64,000 bases of DNA, from assembly GCA_937980205.1 (NCBI GenBank), contig CALJKW010000069.1, positions 124,001-188,000 of the forward strand, given 5' to 3'. The DNA is from an uncultured Myxococcales bacterium. GTDB lineage: Bacteria > Myxococcota > Myxococcia > Myxococcales > Myxococcaceae. The notes under the pieces are model-generated. The model worked only from the letters and a program-made list of their open reading frames with translations. It did no database searches and was not told where the DNA came from. The translations under genes and the position numbers were made by a program. Shown here in pieces: positions 45,293 to 53,990 of the stretch (position 1 is its first letter; every line of letters starts with the position of its first letter).

Positions 45293-46101
45293 CGCGGACG
45301 CTTCGCGCCCTGCCGACGATGCTGCGCATCGGTCTCGCCGAGGCCATCGCGTACCGGGCCGAGATGCTCGTCTGGGTGCTCTCCACCACGATGCCGTTCG
45401 TGATGTGGGTGATGCTCTCGGCGGTCGCCGAGGCGGCGCCCATCATCGGCACCAGCGGCAAGCAGTACTCCGCCACCTCGTTCAGCGCCTACTTCCTCTC
45501 CGCCTTCATCGTCCGCCAGCTCGTCTCGAGCTGGGCGAGCTGGGAGATGAACTTCGAGGTCCGCCAGGGGACGCTCTCGATGCGGCTCCTGCGGCCCGTT
45601 CACCCCGTCATCTCGTACGCGATGAGCCACATCGCGGCGCTGCCGCTGCGCGTCTTCGTCTCCATCCCCGTCTCCATCGCGCTGGTCTTCAGCGCCGCGT
45701 CCGCCGAGCTGCCGAGAGATCCGCGCATCTGGGCGCTGTGGATTCCGTGCCTCGTGGGCGCCTGGTTCGTCGCCTTCTTCTCCAACATCATGGTCGGCAC
45801 GCTCTGCTTCTTCATGGAGAGCAGCCTCAAGGTGATGGAGGTCTGGCTCGCCTGCCTGATGGTCTTCTCGGGCTACCTCATCCCGCTCGACCTCTTTCCT
45901 CCGGTGCTGCGCGCGGTCGTCGAGCTGCTCCCGTTCCGCTACCAGATCGGCCTGCCCGTCGAGCTCATGACCGGCCGGTACACGTTCGACGAGGCGCTCA
46001 AGCTCATCGCCATCCAGTGGGCGTGGGCCGGTGCGCTCGTCGTCATCGCGTTCACCGCCTGGCGCGCGGGCGTGAAGCGCTTCCAGGCGTTCGGCGGCTG
46101 A
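45289..46101 (+). CDS. ABC-2 family permease, subunit 1
   Basis: A 270-residue inner-membrane protein with six hydrophobic segments (for example MLVWVLSTTMPFVMWVMLSAVAE; VWLACLMVFSGYLIPLDLFPP). Matches the ABC2_membrane_6 (DUF990) pattern, the usual partner of the ATPase upstream. GTG 45289 shares bases with the upstream stop; the next permease begins 10 bases downstream. Substrate unknown. Confidence 0.85.
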   Translation: MTRTLRALPTMLRIGLAEAIAYRAEMLVWVLSTTMPFVMWVMLSAVAEAAPIIGTSGKQYSATSFSAYFLSAFIVRQLVSSWASWEMNFEVRQGTLSMRLLRPVHPVISYAMSHIAALPLRVFVSIPVSIALVFSAASAELPRDPRIWALWIPCLVGAWFVAFFSNIMVGTLCFFMESSLKVMEVWLACLMVFSGYLIPLDLFPPVLRAVVELLPFRYQIGLPVELMTGRYTFDEALKLIAIQWAWAGALVVIAFTAWRAGVKRFQAFGG

Positions 46102-46111
46102 GACAGAAGGC

Positions 46112-46906
46112 ATGGGCCGCTACCTCCAGCTCCTGAAGCTTCAGCTCCGGACGAGCGCGCTGCTTGCGGCGCAGTACCGCTGGGACTTCATCATCGACGG
46201 CCTCATCTCGCTCGTGTGGGCGGGCACCGCGATCGCTCCGCTGCTGATCGTCTACGCCGGCAAGACCGACCGCGCGATCCCCGGCTGGTCGATGGACGAG
46301 GCGCTCGTCGTCACCGGGTGGTTCATCTTCCTGCAGGCGATCCTCGAAGGCGCCATCAACCCGGGGCTGCAGGCCGTCGTCGATCACATCCGCAAGGGCA
46401 CGCTCGACTTCGTCCTGCTCAAGCCGGCCGACGCGCAGTTCCTCGTCTCGACCTCGCGCTTCCAGCTCTGGCGCGTGACGAGCGTCATCACCGCGCTCGC
46501 CGTCTTCGTCATCGCGTTCGACCGCATGGGCCGCCTGCCCAGCGCGGTCGGCCTCGCGCAGTCGGCGCTCTTGCTCTGCGTCGCGACGCTCACGCTCTAC
46601 TCGATGTGGATCCTCATCGTGAGCACCGCCTTCTACGTCGTGAAGGTCGACAACCTCACGTACATGTTCAGCTCGATCTTCGACGCCGCGCGCTGGCCCG
46701 CGACCGTGTTTCGCGGCGCGCTGCGCTTCGTCTTCACCTTCGTCATCCCGCTCGCGCTGATGACCACGTACCCCGCCGAGGCGCTGCTCGGTCGCCTCCA
46801 GCCGATGACGCTCGTCTACGCGCTCGGAGCGAGCCTCGCCTTCGCGACCGCCGCCCGCACCATCTGGCTGCTCTCGCTGCGCCGCTATTCATCGGCCGGC
46901 GGGTAG
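46112..46906 (+). CDS. ABC-2 family permease, subunit 2
   Basis: A 264-residue six-helix membrane protein, also DUF990-like (GLISLVWAGTAIAPLLIVY; WILIVSTAFYVVKVDNLTYMF; VIPLALMTTYPAEALLG). AGAAGG is six bases before the ATG. With the previous two genes it forms a complete heterodimeric exporter. Downstream lies a 170-base gap before the SPFH pair. Confidence 0.85.
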   Translation: MGRYLQLLKLQLRTSALLAAQYRWDFIIDGLISLVWAGTAIAPLLIVYAGKTDRAIPGWSMDEALVVTGWFIFLQAILEGAINPGLQAVVDHIRKGTLDFVLLKPADAQFLVSTSRFQLWRVTSVITALAVFVIAFDRMGRLPSAVGLAQSALLLCVATLTLYSMWILIVSTAFYVVKVDNLTYMFSSIFDAARWPATVFRGALRFVFTFVIPLALMTTYPAEALLGRLQPMTLVYALGASLAFATAARTIWLLSLRRYSSAGG

Positions 46907-47077
46907 CGGCACGCGCCGTGAAACGTACGCCGCGCATGAGCCGAAAACGTCGCAACCTCGCGCCAGAGCACGCGCGCGCGCCGCGCTGTCTCGTGACTGT
47001 CTCGCGCAGGTCAAATCCCCGGTAACCCTTGACGCGCTGCAACGTTGTCACCACTCTGGAGTCGTAAGGGAGGCTTC

Positions 47078-48067
47078 TTGGACGACATCTCTTTCTCAGT
47101 CGCCGGCTTCATCATCGGCGGCGGCGCGTGGTTCACGCTCCGCTACGTGCTCAGCGGGTTCTTCACCGTGAACCAGAACGAGCGCGCCGTGCTGACCAGC
47201 TTCGGCCGCGCCCAGCGCCTGCACGGCACCACGCTCGACAACCCGATGGCCGAGCACCTGCGGCCCGACGAGCGCGACCGGTACAAGTACCCCCAGGTCC
47301 GCGTGCTGCAGCCGGGCTTCTATTTCAAGTGGCCCTGGCAGAAGGTCCACAAGCGCTCGATCGCCGTCGAGACGGTGAACATGGCGTTCGACCCCGAGGA
47401 CCGGAACGCCAATCGCGGCGGCACGCAGCTCGAGGCCGTCACGAAAGATCAGCTCAACACTGGCCTCGTCGGTCAGCTGCGCTTCCGCATCAGCGAGCAG
47501 AACCTCTACGCGCACATGTTCGGCGTGAAGCGGCCCATCGTTCACATCATGGGCTACTTCATCTCGGTGCTGCGCCAGCGCATCGCGAGCTTCACTCCAC
47601 CGCAGGCCGAGCGCGTCGCCGGAGACGAGAGCGCGTTCGCGTTCGCCGGCGTCTCGATCAACGAGCTCCGCAAGAACCTGCGCCAGCTCAACGAAGCGAT
47701 GGACAAGGACTGCCTCTCCAGCGCCGCGCGCTACGGCATCGTGCTCGACGCGTCGCTGATCACCGGCATCGACCCGCCTCCCGAGGTCGAGAGCGCGCTC
47801 GCCGCGATCAACACCGCGCACAACCAGGTCGCCGCCGACATCTCGCTCGCGCAGGCCTCCGCCGATCAGAAGCTCGTGCAGTCGAAGCGCGCCGTCGAGA
47901 TCGAGACGCTCAACGCCCAGGCCGAGGTCGAGCCGCTGCTGCAGCTGTCGGATCAGCTCACCTCGCTCAAGAAGATGGGCGGCGGCGTGCTGAAGGCGTA
48001 CCTGCGCAACGTCCGCCTCGCGCTGTTCGGCAAGGCCAACCAGGCGATGCTGGAGGTGGAAAAGTGA
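47078..48067 (+). CDS. SPFH/band 7 protein 1
   Basis: A 329-residue membrane-anchored protein. TTG 47078 is chosen because AAGGGAGG (47066-47073) lies four bases upstream; the in-frame TTG 47045 has none. A single N-terminal helix (FSVAGFIIGGGAWFTLRYVL) is followed by an SPFH core (FTVNQNERAVLTSFGRAQ, VLQPGFYFKWPWQKVHK) and a helical tail (SLAQASADQKLVQSKRAVEIETL). Such proteins form oligomeric microdomain scaffolds like HflK or stomatin. The GTGA overlap with a second SPFH gene suggests a hetero-oligomer. Confidence 0.85.
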   Translation: MDDISFSVAGFIIGGGAWFTLRYVLSGFFTVNQNERAVLTSFGRAQRLHGTTLDNPMAEHLRPDERDRYKYPQVRVLQPGFYFKWPWQKVHKRSIAVETVNMAFDPEDRNANRGGTQLEAVTKDQLNTGLVGQLRFRISEQNLYAHMFGVKRPIVHIMGYFISVLRQRIASFTPPQAERVAGDESAFAFAGVSINELRKNLRQLNEAMDKDCLSSAARYGIVLDASLITGIDPPPEVESALAAINTAHNQVAADISLAQASADQKLVQSKRAVEIETLNAQAEVEPLLQLSDQLTSLKKMGGGVLKAYLRNVRLALFGKANQAMLEVEK

Positions 48068-48972
48068 GCTTCCTCATCACCGCGGTCGCGACCTTCGTCG
48101 GCTGCTTCATCGGCGTCCCCGTGGTCCTCGGCCTCGCCCGCTTCTTCGGCATCTACACGACCGTCGATGAGCGCCGCGCCAAGGTCTACATGCTCTTCGG
48201 CAAGGTGAAGGGCGTCATCGACGAGCCCGGCCTGCACTGGCTGTGGCTCAAGTTCGGCCCGTCCGCCGCCATCATCAACTGGTTCGGCAAGTGCCACGAG
48301 ATCGACCTGCGCCTCGACCAGGAGTACCTGCGCTCGCAGCCGGTCAACTCGGAGGAAGGCGCTCCGATGGGCATCGGCATCTGGTACGAGATGTTCGTCT
48401 CGGATCCGATCGCGTTCCTGTTCAAGAACGCCGACCCGAAGGGCAGCTTGCGCGCGAACGTGAGCAACGCCGCGGTGCGTTGTCTCTCGAACATGCGGCT
48501 CGCCGACATGCTCGAGACGCGGCACGCGATGTCCCAGGCCGTCCGCACCGAGGTCTCGCCCAAGTCGACCGAGTGGGGTTACCAGCTCGGATCCGTCTAC
48601 ATCCGCAAGGTCCACTTCCGCGATCAGCAGATGATCCACCAGATCGAGGAGAAGGTCGTGAACCGGCTGCGGCAGGTCACCTCCGCGATCAAGCAGGACG
48701 GCAACAACCAGGTGAACATCATCAAGTCGACCGCCGAGCGGCAGGCCGCGATCGAGTTCGCGCGCGCCGCGGCCCAGCGGCCCCTGATCGTCGGCCGGGC
48801 GCTCGAGAAGATCTCGAACGACAGCGAGGTGATGGAGGCCATGTACTCGCTGCTCGAGTACCAGCGCCTGCTCGCCTCCGACGCGCGCGTGACCCTGTTG
48901 CCGCCCGGAAACAAGGGCGAGCTGCTCGCTCCGCTGCTCGCGGCGCAGGCCGTACCTGCACGGTTGAAGTAG
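48064..48972 (+). CDS. SPFH/band 7 protein 2
   Basis: A 302-residue protein starting at GTG 48064 inside the stop of its partner. N-terminal TM (LITAVATFVGCFIGVPVVLGLARFF), SPFH domain (YTTVDERRAKVYMLFGKVKG, DEPGLHWLWLKFG, VRCLSNMRLADML) and a helical C-terminus (EKVVNRLRQVTSAIKQDGNN, RQAAIEFARAAAQRPLI). Together with protein 1 it resembles HflK/HflC in organisation, but there is no FtsH gene here. Confidence 0.83.
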   Translation: MSFLITAVATFVGCFIGVPVVLGLARFFGIYTTVDERRAKVYMLFGKVKGVIDEPGLHWLWLKFGPSAAIINWFGKCHEIDLRLDQEYLRSQPVNSEEGAPMGIGIWYEMFVSDPIAFLFKNADPKGSLRANVSNAAVRCLSNMRLADMLETRHAMSQAVRTEVSPKSTEWGYQLGSVYIRKVHFRDQQMIHQIEEKVVNRLRQVTSAIKQDGNNQVNIIKSTAERQAAIEFARAAAQRPLIVGRALEKISNDSEVMEAMYSLLEYQRLLASDARVTLLPPGNKGELLAPLLAAQAVPARLK

Positions 48973-49104
48973 GGCGCCGAAGTCGCGGGGCGGCTTTGCA
49001 GGCCCACATGGCGGAATGGTCGTGTGGGCGGTTTCGCGCCCCCCTCAATCGGCTGGATTCAGACGGGCCGTTGCGTGGCGCGGAGCGTGCGTTAGTCCAG
49101 ACGC

Positions 49105-49314
49105 ATGGTGGTCAACGTCCACAAGGTCTCCGACGGCGTCTCCGAGGTCGAGCTCCCCGAGGGGTGCGTGATCTGCGGTGGAGACCTTCATGTCCGCATG
49201 ATTGGTGACGGTGCGATGAGCTACTGCCCGTCGTGTCACCACATCGGAAGGGCGCGCGCGACCGTCAAGGGTGATGGCTTGCGGGTGGATTTCCGCGTCG
49301 CCGGCCGCGCCTGA
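49105..49314 (+). CDS. small zinc-ribbon protein
   Basis: A 69-residue protein with one treble-clef or ribbon: CVICGG ... CPSCHHIG (two CxxC pairs, residues ~21-24 and ~41-44), then a basic tail. Probably binds zinc; could be an RNA- or protein-binding adaptor. Its TGA abuts the stop of the convergent gene to form TGATCA. Confidence 0.65.
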   Translation: MVVNVHKVSDGVSEVELPEGCVICGGDLHVRMIGDGAMSYCPSCHHIGRARATVKGDGLRVDFRVAGRA

Positions 49315-50223
49315 TCACAACCCGCATCCGACCATGAGCGTCAGCTCCGTGCTGTCCGCGCTCGTCATGGGCGGGGACACGCGCAGCTCCACGCGGCCCG
49401 CGATGATCACCGGCAACAGGAACAGCCACACCACCAGCGTCTTGCCGGTCGGCGAAGGCGCCCCGCGCGGCATCCAGTTCCACCCGCTGCCGAAGCCCAG
49501 GTAGGGCCGCACCGGGCTCGGGCCGGGCTGATGGCCCTGAAGCGGCGGCTGCATCGGAAGCCGGCCGAAGAGCGACGGGCGCAGCTCGACGCCGGTGGAG
49601 ACCCAACCGCCGAACGCAGTCATCAACGCGCCGCCAGGACGCGCCCCCATGAGCTCGAGCCGCACCTCCGCCGACGGCTGTAACCCCGTCCGATCCCACG
49701 TGAAGCCGGCGACGAGCCCCAGCGCCGGCATGAACATCATCGGCTCCGTCGTACGCTCGCGAAGCCCGTAGCGGACGCCCAGGCCCCCGGCGAGCCCGGC
49801 GCCCTGCGGGTTCACCTTGCCGGCGACGAAGCCGATCGCGCCCCAGCGCGAGCCCGTGGTCGGCGCCTCGTCGTCGCGCAGGTCGTCGCGCACCGCGATG
49901 ATCCGCTCCGGCGGTGGCTCGGGGGCCACCCTCGGTGCCTCCGCCGGCGGGCCCAGGGTCAGGTCCGGCAGGCGACTGGCGCGCTCGCGCAGCTCGGCGG
50001 CCAGAGCCGGCTCGCGCTCGTCGAGCAGCGTCGCTGCCTCGGCGCACGACGGCCCGTTGCCGAGCGCGCACGCGTGCCGGAAGTGTTGCAGCGCCTCGGC
50101 GCGGCCGGCGGCACCCGCGGTGTCCAGGGCCGTCACGCCCAGCGCGTGGCAGGCGCCGGCGTCGTCGTCGTGGCACGCAGCGACCAGCGGGTCGACGGCT
50201 GCGAGCAGCAGCGGCAGGAGCAT
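49315..50223 (-). CDS. Sel1-like repeat plus outer-membrane barrel protein
   Basis: A 302-residue exported protein from ATG 50223 (signal LLPLLLAAVDPLVAA). Residues ~20-75 read like one or two Sel1 repeats (ACHALGVTALDTAG, HACALGNGPSCAEAATLL). Residues ~115-302 are beta-strand rich (AIGFVAGKVNPQGAGLAGGLGVRYGL; VRPYLGFGSGWNW; VELRVSPP), probably an outer-membrane barrel. Last gene of the minus-strand run from the globin gene, with a ~100-base gap from its neighbour. Function unknown. Confidence 0.55.
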   Translation of the reverse strand: MLLPLLLAAVDPLVAACHDDDAGACHALGVTALDTAGAAGRAEALQHFRHACALGNGPSCAEAATLLDEREPALAAELRERASRLPDLTLGPPAEAPRVAPEPPPERIIAVRDDLRDDEAPTTGSRWGAIGFVAGKVNPQGAGLAGGLGVRYGLRERTTEPMMFMPALGLVAGFTWDRTGLQPSAEVRLELMGARPGGALMTAFGGWVSTGVELRPSLFGRLPMQPPLQGHQPGPSPVRPYLGFGSGWNWMPRGAPSPTGKTLVVWLFLLPVIIAGRVELRVSPPMTSADSTELTLMVGCGL

Positions 50224-50321
50224 TCGAGGGCGCGGCCACAGCACCGCGCGTGCCGGCCCTCAACACTTCGGAAGCACGCGCGCAGACGGAGGCGAGCTGC
50301 GACAGGTGCGCCGCGATCTTC

Positions 50322-51704
50322 TCAGCGCGAGCCCGCCGCGGCAGCCGGCACCCTCTTCCGGTTGAACACCGGAGGCGCCACCTTCGGCGACGTCAGGTAC
50401 GTCACGATGTCGCGCAGGTCGCTGTCCGGCAGGCGATCGATCGTGAACGCCGGCATCTGCCGGTTCGCGTGACCCTCGAGGTGCCGCACGCGGCGCACGA
50501 CCCAGTCGGGCTCGTACAGGCCCGGCGCCCACGAGGGCCCGACGCGCCCGTCGAGGTGGCAAGTCATGCAGTACACGTCGGCGAGCGCCTTGCCGCGAAT
50601 GGGGTCTCCGCCGGTCGGGTCGCGAATCGCCGACTCGTACGTGCGCCACGCCACGCGGTAGTCGAGCTCGAAGGTCGAGTCGGGGCTGATGGCCTCGACG
50701 AACGCCTGCAGCGCTTGCTCCTGCTCGGGCGTCAGCCCCTGGCCCTTCATGAACATCTTCTGGCAGATGCTCGACGCCTTGCCGACGTTCGGCGCGAAGC
50801 CGTTCCACCACTTCGCGCGCTGGGCGGCGTTGTAGAGCGTGTGCGCTGCGCGCGCGTAGCCGTCGGCCTGCTTCAAGCCCGCGCGCTCGTCGGCCTTCGC
50901 GTGGCAGTGGCCGCACGTCACCTTGTTGCCCGGCCCGCCGATGTCCGCCTGGTGGAAGAGCCGCTCGCCCTTCGCCTTCGGCTCGTCGCCCGTGAAGAGG
51001 TACGTGATGGCCAGCTGCGGCTTCGGCTTCCGCGCGGGCCGCGCCTTCGCCTTCACCGACGCCGGCTGCACCGACGCCACCGTCGGAGCGTCCGGCGGCT
51101 TCGCCCCTTCCGCCACCGGCGCAGCCGCCGTCGCCTTCGGCTCGAACACCGCCTCGAACGTCACGTCGGCGACCTCGCCGAGCTTGAGGAACAGCCGCTG
51201 CGGCCGCGTGATGTTGTAGTCGGCGAACGGCACCTCGAACGCGCCGCTCGCGCGCACGCGCCGGTCGGCCGTCATCGCGAGCTTCACGTTGAACTTGAGC
51301 TGGCGCCGCACGCCGTGCACTTCGAACGAGCCGACCGCCTCTCCCTCGACGGTCTTGTCCGGCTCCAGCGCGGCAGCCGTCGGCCGGTCGATCTTCTCGA
51401 GCGACAACAGCGCGAAGGGAAAGCGGTTCGTCTGCAGAAACTCGACGCGCATGTCGCGGTCGCGCTCGTCGATGCCGGTGCGCAGGAGCGACAGGTCGAC
51501 GGCCACGACTCCGCGGGTCGCGGCGAGGTTCGCCGGGTCGAGCTCGAGGCTGCCGGAGAGCTGCTTCGTCTCGCCGTTGACGTCGTCGATGGGCCCCTCG
51601 ACCTTGAATCGCACCGCGCCGTGCGGCTTGCCGGCGATCGTGTACGTCTCGGCGGCCGCGGCGGTCGCCACGAGGACACTCGCGGCGAGCAGCTTCTTGA
51701 GCAT
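50322..51704 (-). CDS. YceI domain - dihaem cytochrome c fusion
   Basis: A 460-residue periplasmic protein. Signal peptide LLAASVLVATAAA, then a YceI lipocalin-like domain (~20-190: GAVRFKVEGPID, VHGVRRQLKFNVK), which binds isoprenoid quinones in the known family. A Pro/Ala/Lys linker leads to a cytochrome c region with two haem sites, CGHCH (264-268) and CMTCH (378-382). A quinol-binding module on the same chain as two haems suggests electron transfer in the periplasm. ATG 51704 with GGGGAGG upstream; TGATG coupling with the kinase gene. Confidence 0.85.
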   Translation of the reverse strand: MLKKLLAASVLVATAAAAETYTIAGKPHGAVRFKVEGPIDDVNGETKQLSGSLELDPANLAATRGVVAVDLSLLRTGIDERDRDMRVEFLQTNRFPFALLSLEKIDRPTAAALEPDKTVEGEAVGSFEVHGVRRQLKFNVKLAMTADRRVRASGAFEVPFADYNITRPQRLFLKLGEVADVTFEAVFEPKATAAAPVAEGAKPPDAPTVASVQPASVKAKARPARKPKPQLAITYLFTGDEPKAKGERLFHQADIGGPGNKVTCGHCHAKADERAGLKQADGYARAAHTLYNAAQRAKWWNGFAPNVGKASSICQKMFMKGQGLTPEQEQALQAFVEAISPDSTFELDYRVAWRTYESAIRDPTGGDPIRGKALADVYCMTCHLDGRVGPSWAPGLYEPDWVVRRVRHLEGHANRQMPAFTIDRLPDSDLRDIVTYLTSPKVAPPVFNRKRVPAAAAGSR

Positions 51705-53059
51705 CAGGTTCCTCCCCTCACGTCGACGAGCACGCGGGTGCCGCTCAGGCGGTCGACCAGCGTGCGGCGATCTTTCGAGAACGGCGCGGCGACGCTCCCC
51801 GCGACGCCGATGAGAAACAGCAAGGCGCCGAGCCCGGCCCAGACGAACAGCTGGGCTCCGGAGCTCGAGTAGATCGACGCCACCGTCAGCGACGCGAACG
51901 CGAGCCAGCCGTGCTGCAGCGCGAACCGCAAGATCGCCCGGCCGAACGGCACGCGCAGGTCCGGCGGCCTCCGCAGCTTGAGGCGCATCATCCACTGGCC
52001 CGGCGTCGAGCCGACGACGAGCGTGCCCATCACCACCCAGCCCAGCAGGGCGAGGAAGCCGAGCAGCGGCCACACCTGCAGCGTGAAGCGCGTCGCCGCC
52101 GCGAACACCGCGACGTCGACGAGCCACGAGAGGATCCGCGGCACCGTCGGCGCCGGAATGATCGGCCGCGGCGCCGCCGCGTCGATCGCCGCGATCAGCT
52201 CGTCGTAGCTCTGGAAGCGCTTCGACAGATCGCGCTCCATGCACTTGTCGATCAGCGCCGCCACCCGCCTGGGCAGCTCGAGCTTCATCGACTGCAGCGT
52301 CGGAGGAGGCGGCCCGCTCATGAACTTCTCCAGCTCCAGGAGCGTCACCGCCTGCGTCGGCGCCTTGCCGGTCAGCAGCTCGTAGAACGTCGCGCCCAGG
52401 CCGTAGATGTCGGTGCGGACGTCGAGCTGATCTCCGCGCGCCTGCTCGGGGCTCATGTACGGCGGGCTGCCCATCACGCTGCCGACCTGCGTCAGCTGCG
52501 GCAGCGACGCGCTCGACGTCGGCGACTTGCTCATCGGCTCGCCGGTGTCGCGCGAGAACACCGGCGCCGCGAGCCCGAAGTCGGCGAGGTGCGCGAGCCC
52601 GAACCGGTCGAGGAGGATGTTCGCCGGCTTGATGTCGCGGTGGATGATGTTGAGGCGCGCCGCCTCGCGCAGCCCCTCGGCCAGGCCGCGCATGTGCACG
52701 AGCGCCTCCTGCCAGGTGATCTTCTTGCCGCCGAGCGAGCCGCCGTCGACGAGCTCCATCGCCATGAAGACGACGTCGCGCTCCTGGCCGACGAAGAAGA
52801 CCTGCACGACGTTCGAGTGCGTCACCTGCGCCTGCGCGCGCGCCTCGCGCACGAAGCGGTCGAGGAACGACTGCTGCTTCGCGAGCTCGGGCCGAATCAC
52901 CTTGATCGCGACCGGGCGCTGCAGCGACTCGTCGAAGCCCAGGTACACCGCGCCCATGCCGCCCGACGCGAGCTCGCGGTCGAGCCGGAAGTGGTTCAGG
53001 TACTTCTCGAGGGGAGTGATCTCGGGGACGGTGGGCTCTTGCGGCGAGAGCGAGCTCAC
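51704..53059 (-). CDS. Ser/Thr kinase with RDD membrane domain
   Basis: A 451-residue protein. GTG 53059 overlaps the globin stop; the frame continues upstream only as shadow. Kinase domain ~22-290: GGMGAVYLG, VAIKVI lysine, NIIHRDIKPAN, LADFGLA, GSPPYMSPEQ, with an insert after DFG. C-terminal RDD domain ~310-451 with three to four TM helices (ILSWLVDVAVFAAATRF, GTLVVGSTPGQWMMRLKLR, LVDRLSGTRVLVDV). RDD proteins are often transport-like. Together: a kinase anchored through an RDD bundle, an unusual pairing, beside redox proteins. Confidence 0.88.
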   Translation of the reverse strand: MSSLSPQEPTVPEITPLEKYLNHFRLDRELASGGMGAVYLGFDESLQRPVAIKVIRPELAKQQSFLDRFVREARAQAQVTHSNVVQVFFVGQERDVVFMAMELVDGGSLGGKKITWQEALVHMRGLAEGLREAARLNIIHRDIKPANILLDRFGLAHLADFGLAAPVFSRDTGEPMSKSPTSSASLPQLTQVGSVMGSPPYMSPEQARGDQLDVRTDIYGLGATFYELLTGKAPTQAVTLLELEKFMSGPPPPTLQSMKLELPRRVAALIDKCMERDLSKRFQSYDELIAAIDAAAPRPIIPAPTVPRILSWLVDVAVFAAATRFTLQVWPLLGFLALLGWVVMGTLVVGSTPGQWMMRLKLRRPPDLRVPFGRAILRFALQHGWLAFASLTVASIYSSSGAQLFVWAGLGALLFLIGVAGSVAAPFSKDRRTLVDRLSGTRVLVDVRGGT

Positions 53060-53523
53060 GGTTCCTCCACGATGTCTCCGCGCATGGGGCCGAGCACGGA
53101 CAACAGCTCGCCCTTCTCCTTCTCGGGCACCTTGAACTTGTCGAGGGTGGCGACGAGGTGGCCGACGAGCGCGTCGAACTGCGCGCCGGTGATGCCCATG
53201 CCGGCGTGCACCGTCTTCATGTCGCGGCCGGAGTAGGTGCAGGGGCCTCCGCTCGCCTGGCAGACCTGCTCGACGAGGCGCTGGCGCAGCCGCGGCAGGT
53301 GCGCACCCGCGAACGACGCGTTGATGCGCTCGTCCTGGCTGACGCGGCCGAGGAAGTCGTCGACGACGGCTTCGATGGCGGGCTTGCCGCCGAGGCGCTC
53401 GAACAGCGTCTTCCCCGCGGTGCCGCCGGCGCCGCTCTGGCTGTCGGGCGCGTCGTTCTTCTCGGCGGCCTTGGGTCCTGCGCAGGCGCAGCAGAGCAGA
53501 AAGACCAGCAGCGCGGTTCTCAT
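53056..53523 (-). CDS. exported truncated haemoglobin (lipoprotein)
   Basis: A 155-residue protein. N-terminus RTALLVFLLCCACAG is a signal with lipobox-like Cys. Residues ~38-150 form a group-1-type truncated globin (TLFERLGGKPAIEAVVDDFLGRV; DMKTVHAGMGIT), with the probable proximal His at 106. Most truncated globins are cytoplasmic; an exported one is uncommon and could sense or scavenge O2 or NO in the periplasm. First of three overlapping genes (globin, kinase, YceI-cytochrome). Confidence 0.85.
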   Translation of the reverse strand: MRTALLVFLLCCACAGPKAAEKNDAPDSQSGAGGTAGKTLFERLGGKPAIEAVVDDFLGRVSQDERINASFAGAHLPRLRQRLVEQVCQASGGPCTYSGRDMKTVHAGMGITGAQFDALVGHLVATLDKFKVPEKEKGELLSVLGPMRGDIVEEP

Positions 53524-53559
53524 GCGCGCCGAACCGTAGCACCTGGACCCGCCGCTCGC

Positions 53560-53645
53560 CTGAGTTGAGCACGGCGTGCACGCGACGGCGCCTTTCGCCG
53601 ACCGCCGTGACTCTCACGACGCGTGCGCGCAGGTGCTCGACTCAG
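53560..53645. repeat. 86-bp palindrome in a divergent intergenic region
   Basis: The left arm (53560-53584) starts CTGAGTTGAGCAC and ends GCACGCG; the right arm (53620-53645) is its near complement, ending GTGCTCGACTCAG. An internal GGCG/CGCC hairpin sits in the loop. Between the globin unit and the small plus-strand gene. Confidence 0.7.
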
Positions 53646-53696
53646 GTGAGCCGCGAAATACGGCCTATGATGGCGGCCTCAAGAATCGGGGGCGTC

Positions 53697-53990
53697 ATGA
53701 AGCGGAAGCAGGCCGGGCTCGAAGAGCTGTACACGTTGCTGCAGGACAACCAATACGCACAGGTGCTCGAGCTCGGGCCGTCGCTGCTCGGCACCGAGCC
53801 CGACAAGCTCGCCGTCGTCGAGGCGATGCTCGACGCCGTCGAGAACCTGCTCCACGACGGAGACGTGCCCGATCAGAAGTCGATGCGCGCGCTCGAGAAG
53901 TCGCTGCGCGTCGAGAAGAAGCGGCTGCTCGACGCGGGAGCCAAGAGCGACGTCTACGCGCGGTTCCTCGACCCGCCGCAGGGCGATTAG
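53697..53990 (+). CDS. small hypothetical protein
   Basis: A 97-residue soluble, all-helical protein (LEELYTLLQDNQYAQVLEL; VEAMLDAVENLLHDG; MRALEKSLRVEKKRLLDAG). May be one TPR-like or helical hairpin repeat. ATG 53697 is preceded by GGGGGCGTC. Its TAG stop lies in the left terminal repeat of the 149-bp element. No family recognised. Confidence 0.55.
   Translation: MKRKQAGLEELYTLLQDNQYAQVLELGPSLLGTEPDKLAVVEAMLDAVENLLHDGDVPDQKSMRALEKSLRVEKKRLLDAGAKSDVYARFLDPPQGD

Noticed and set aside
47029..47057. TTGACG followed by CACTCT as a promoter for the SPFH pair
   Set aside because: The -35 is good but the -10 is very poor; not reported as a feature without start-site data.
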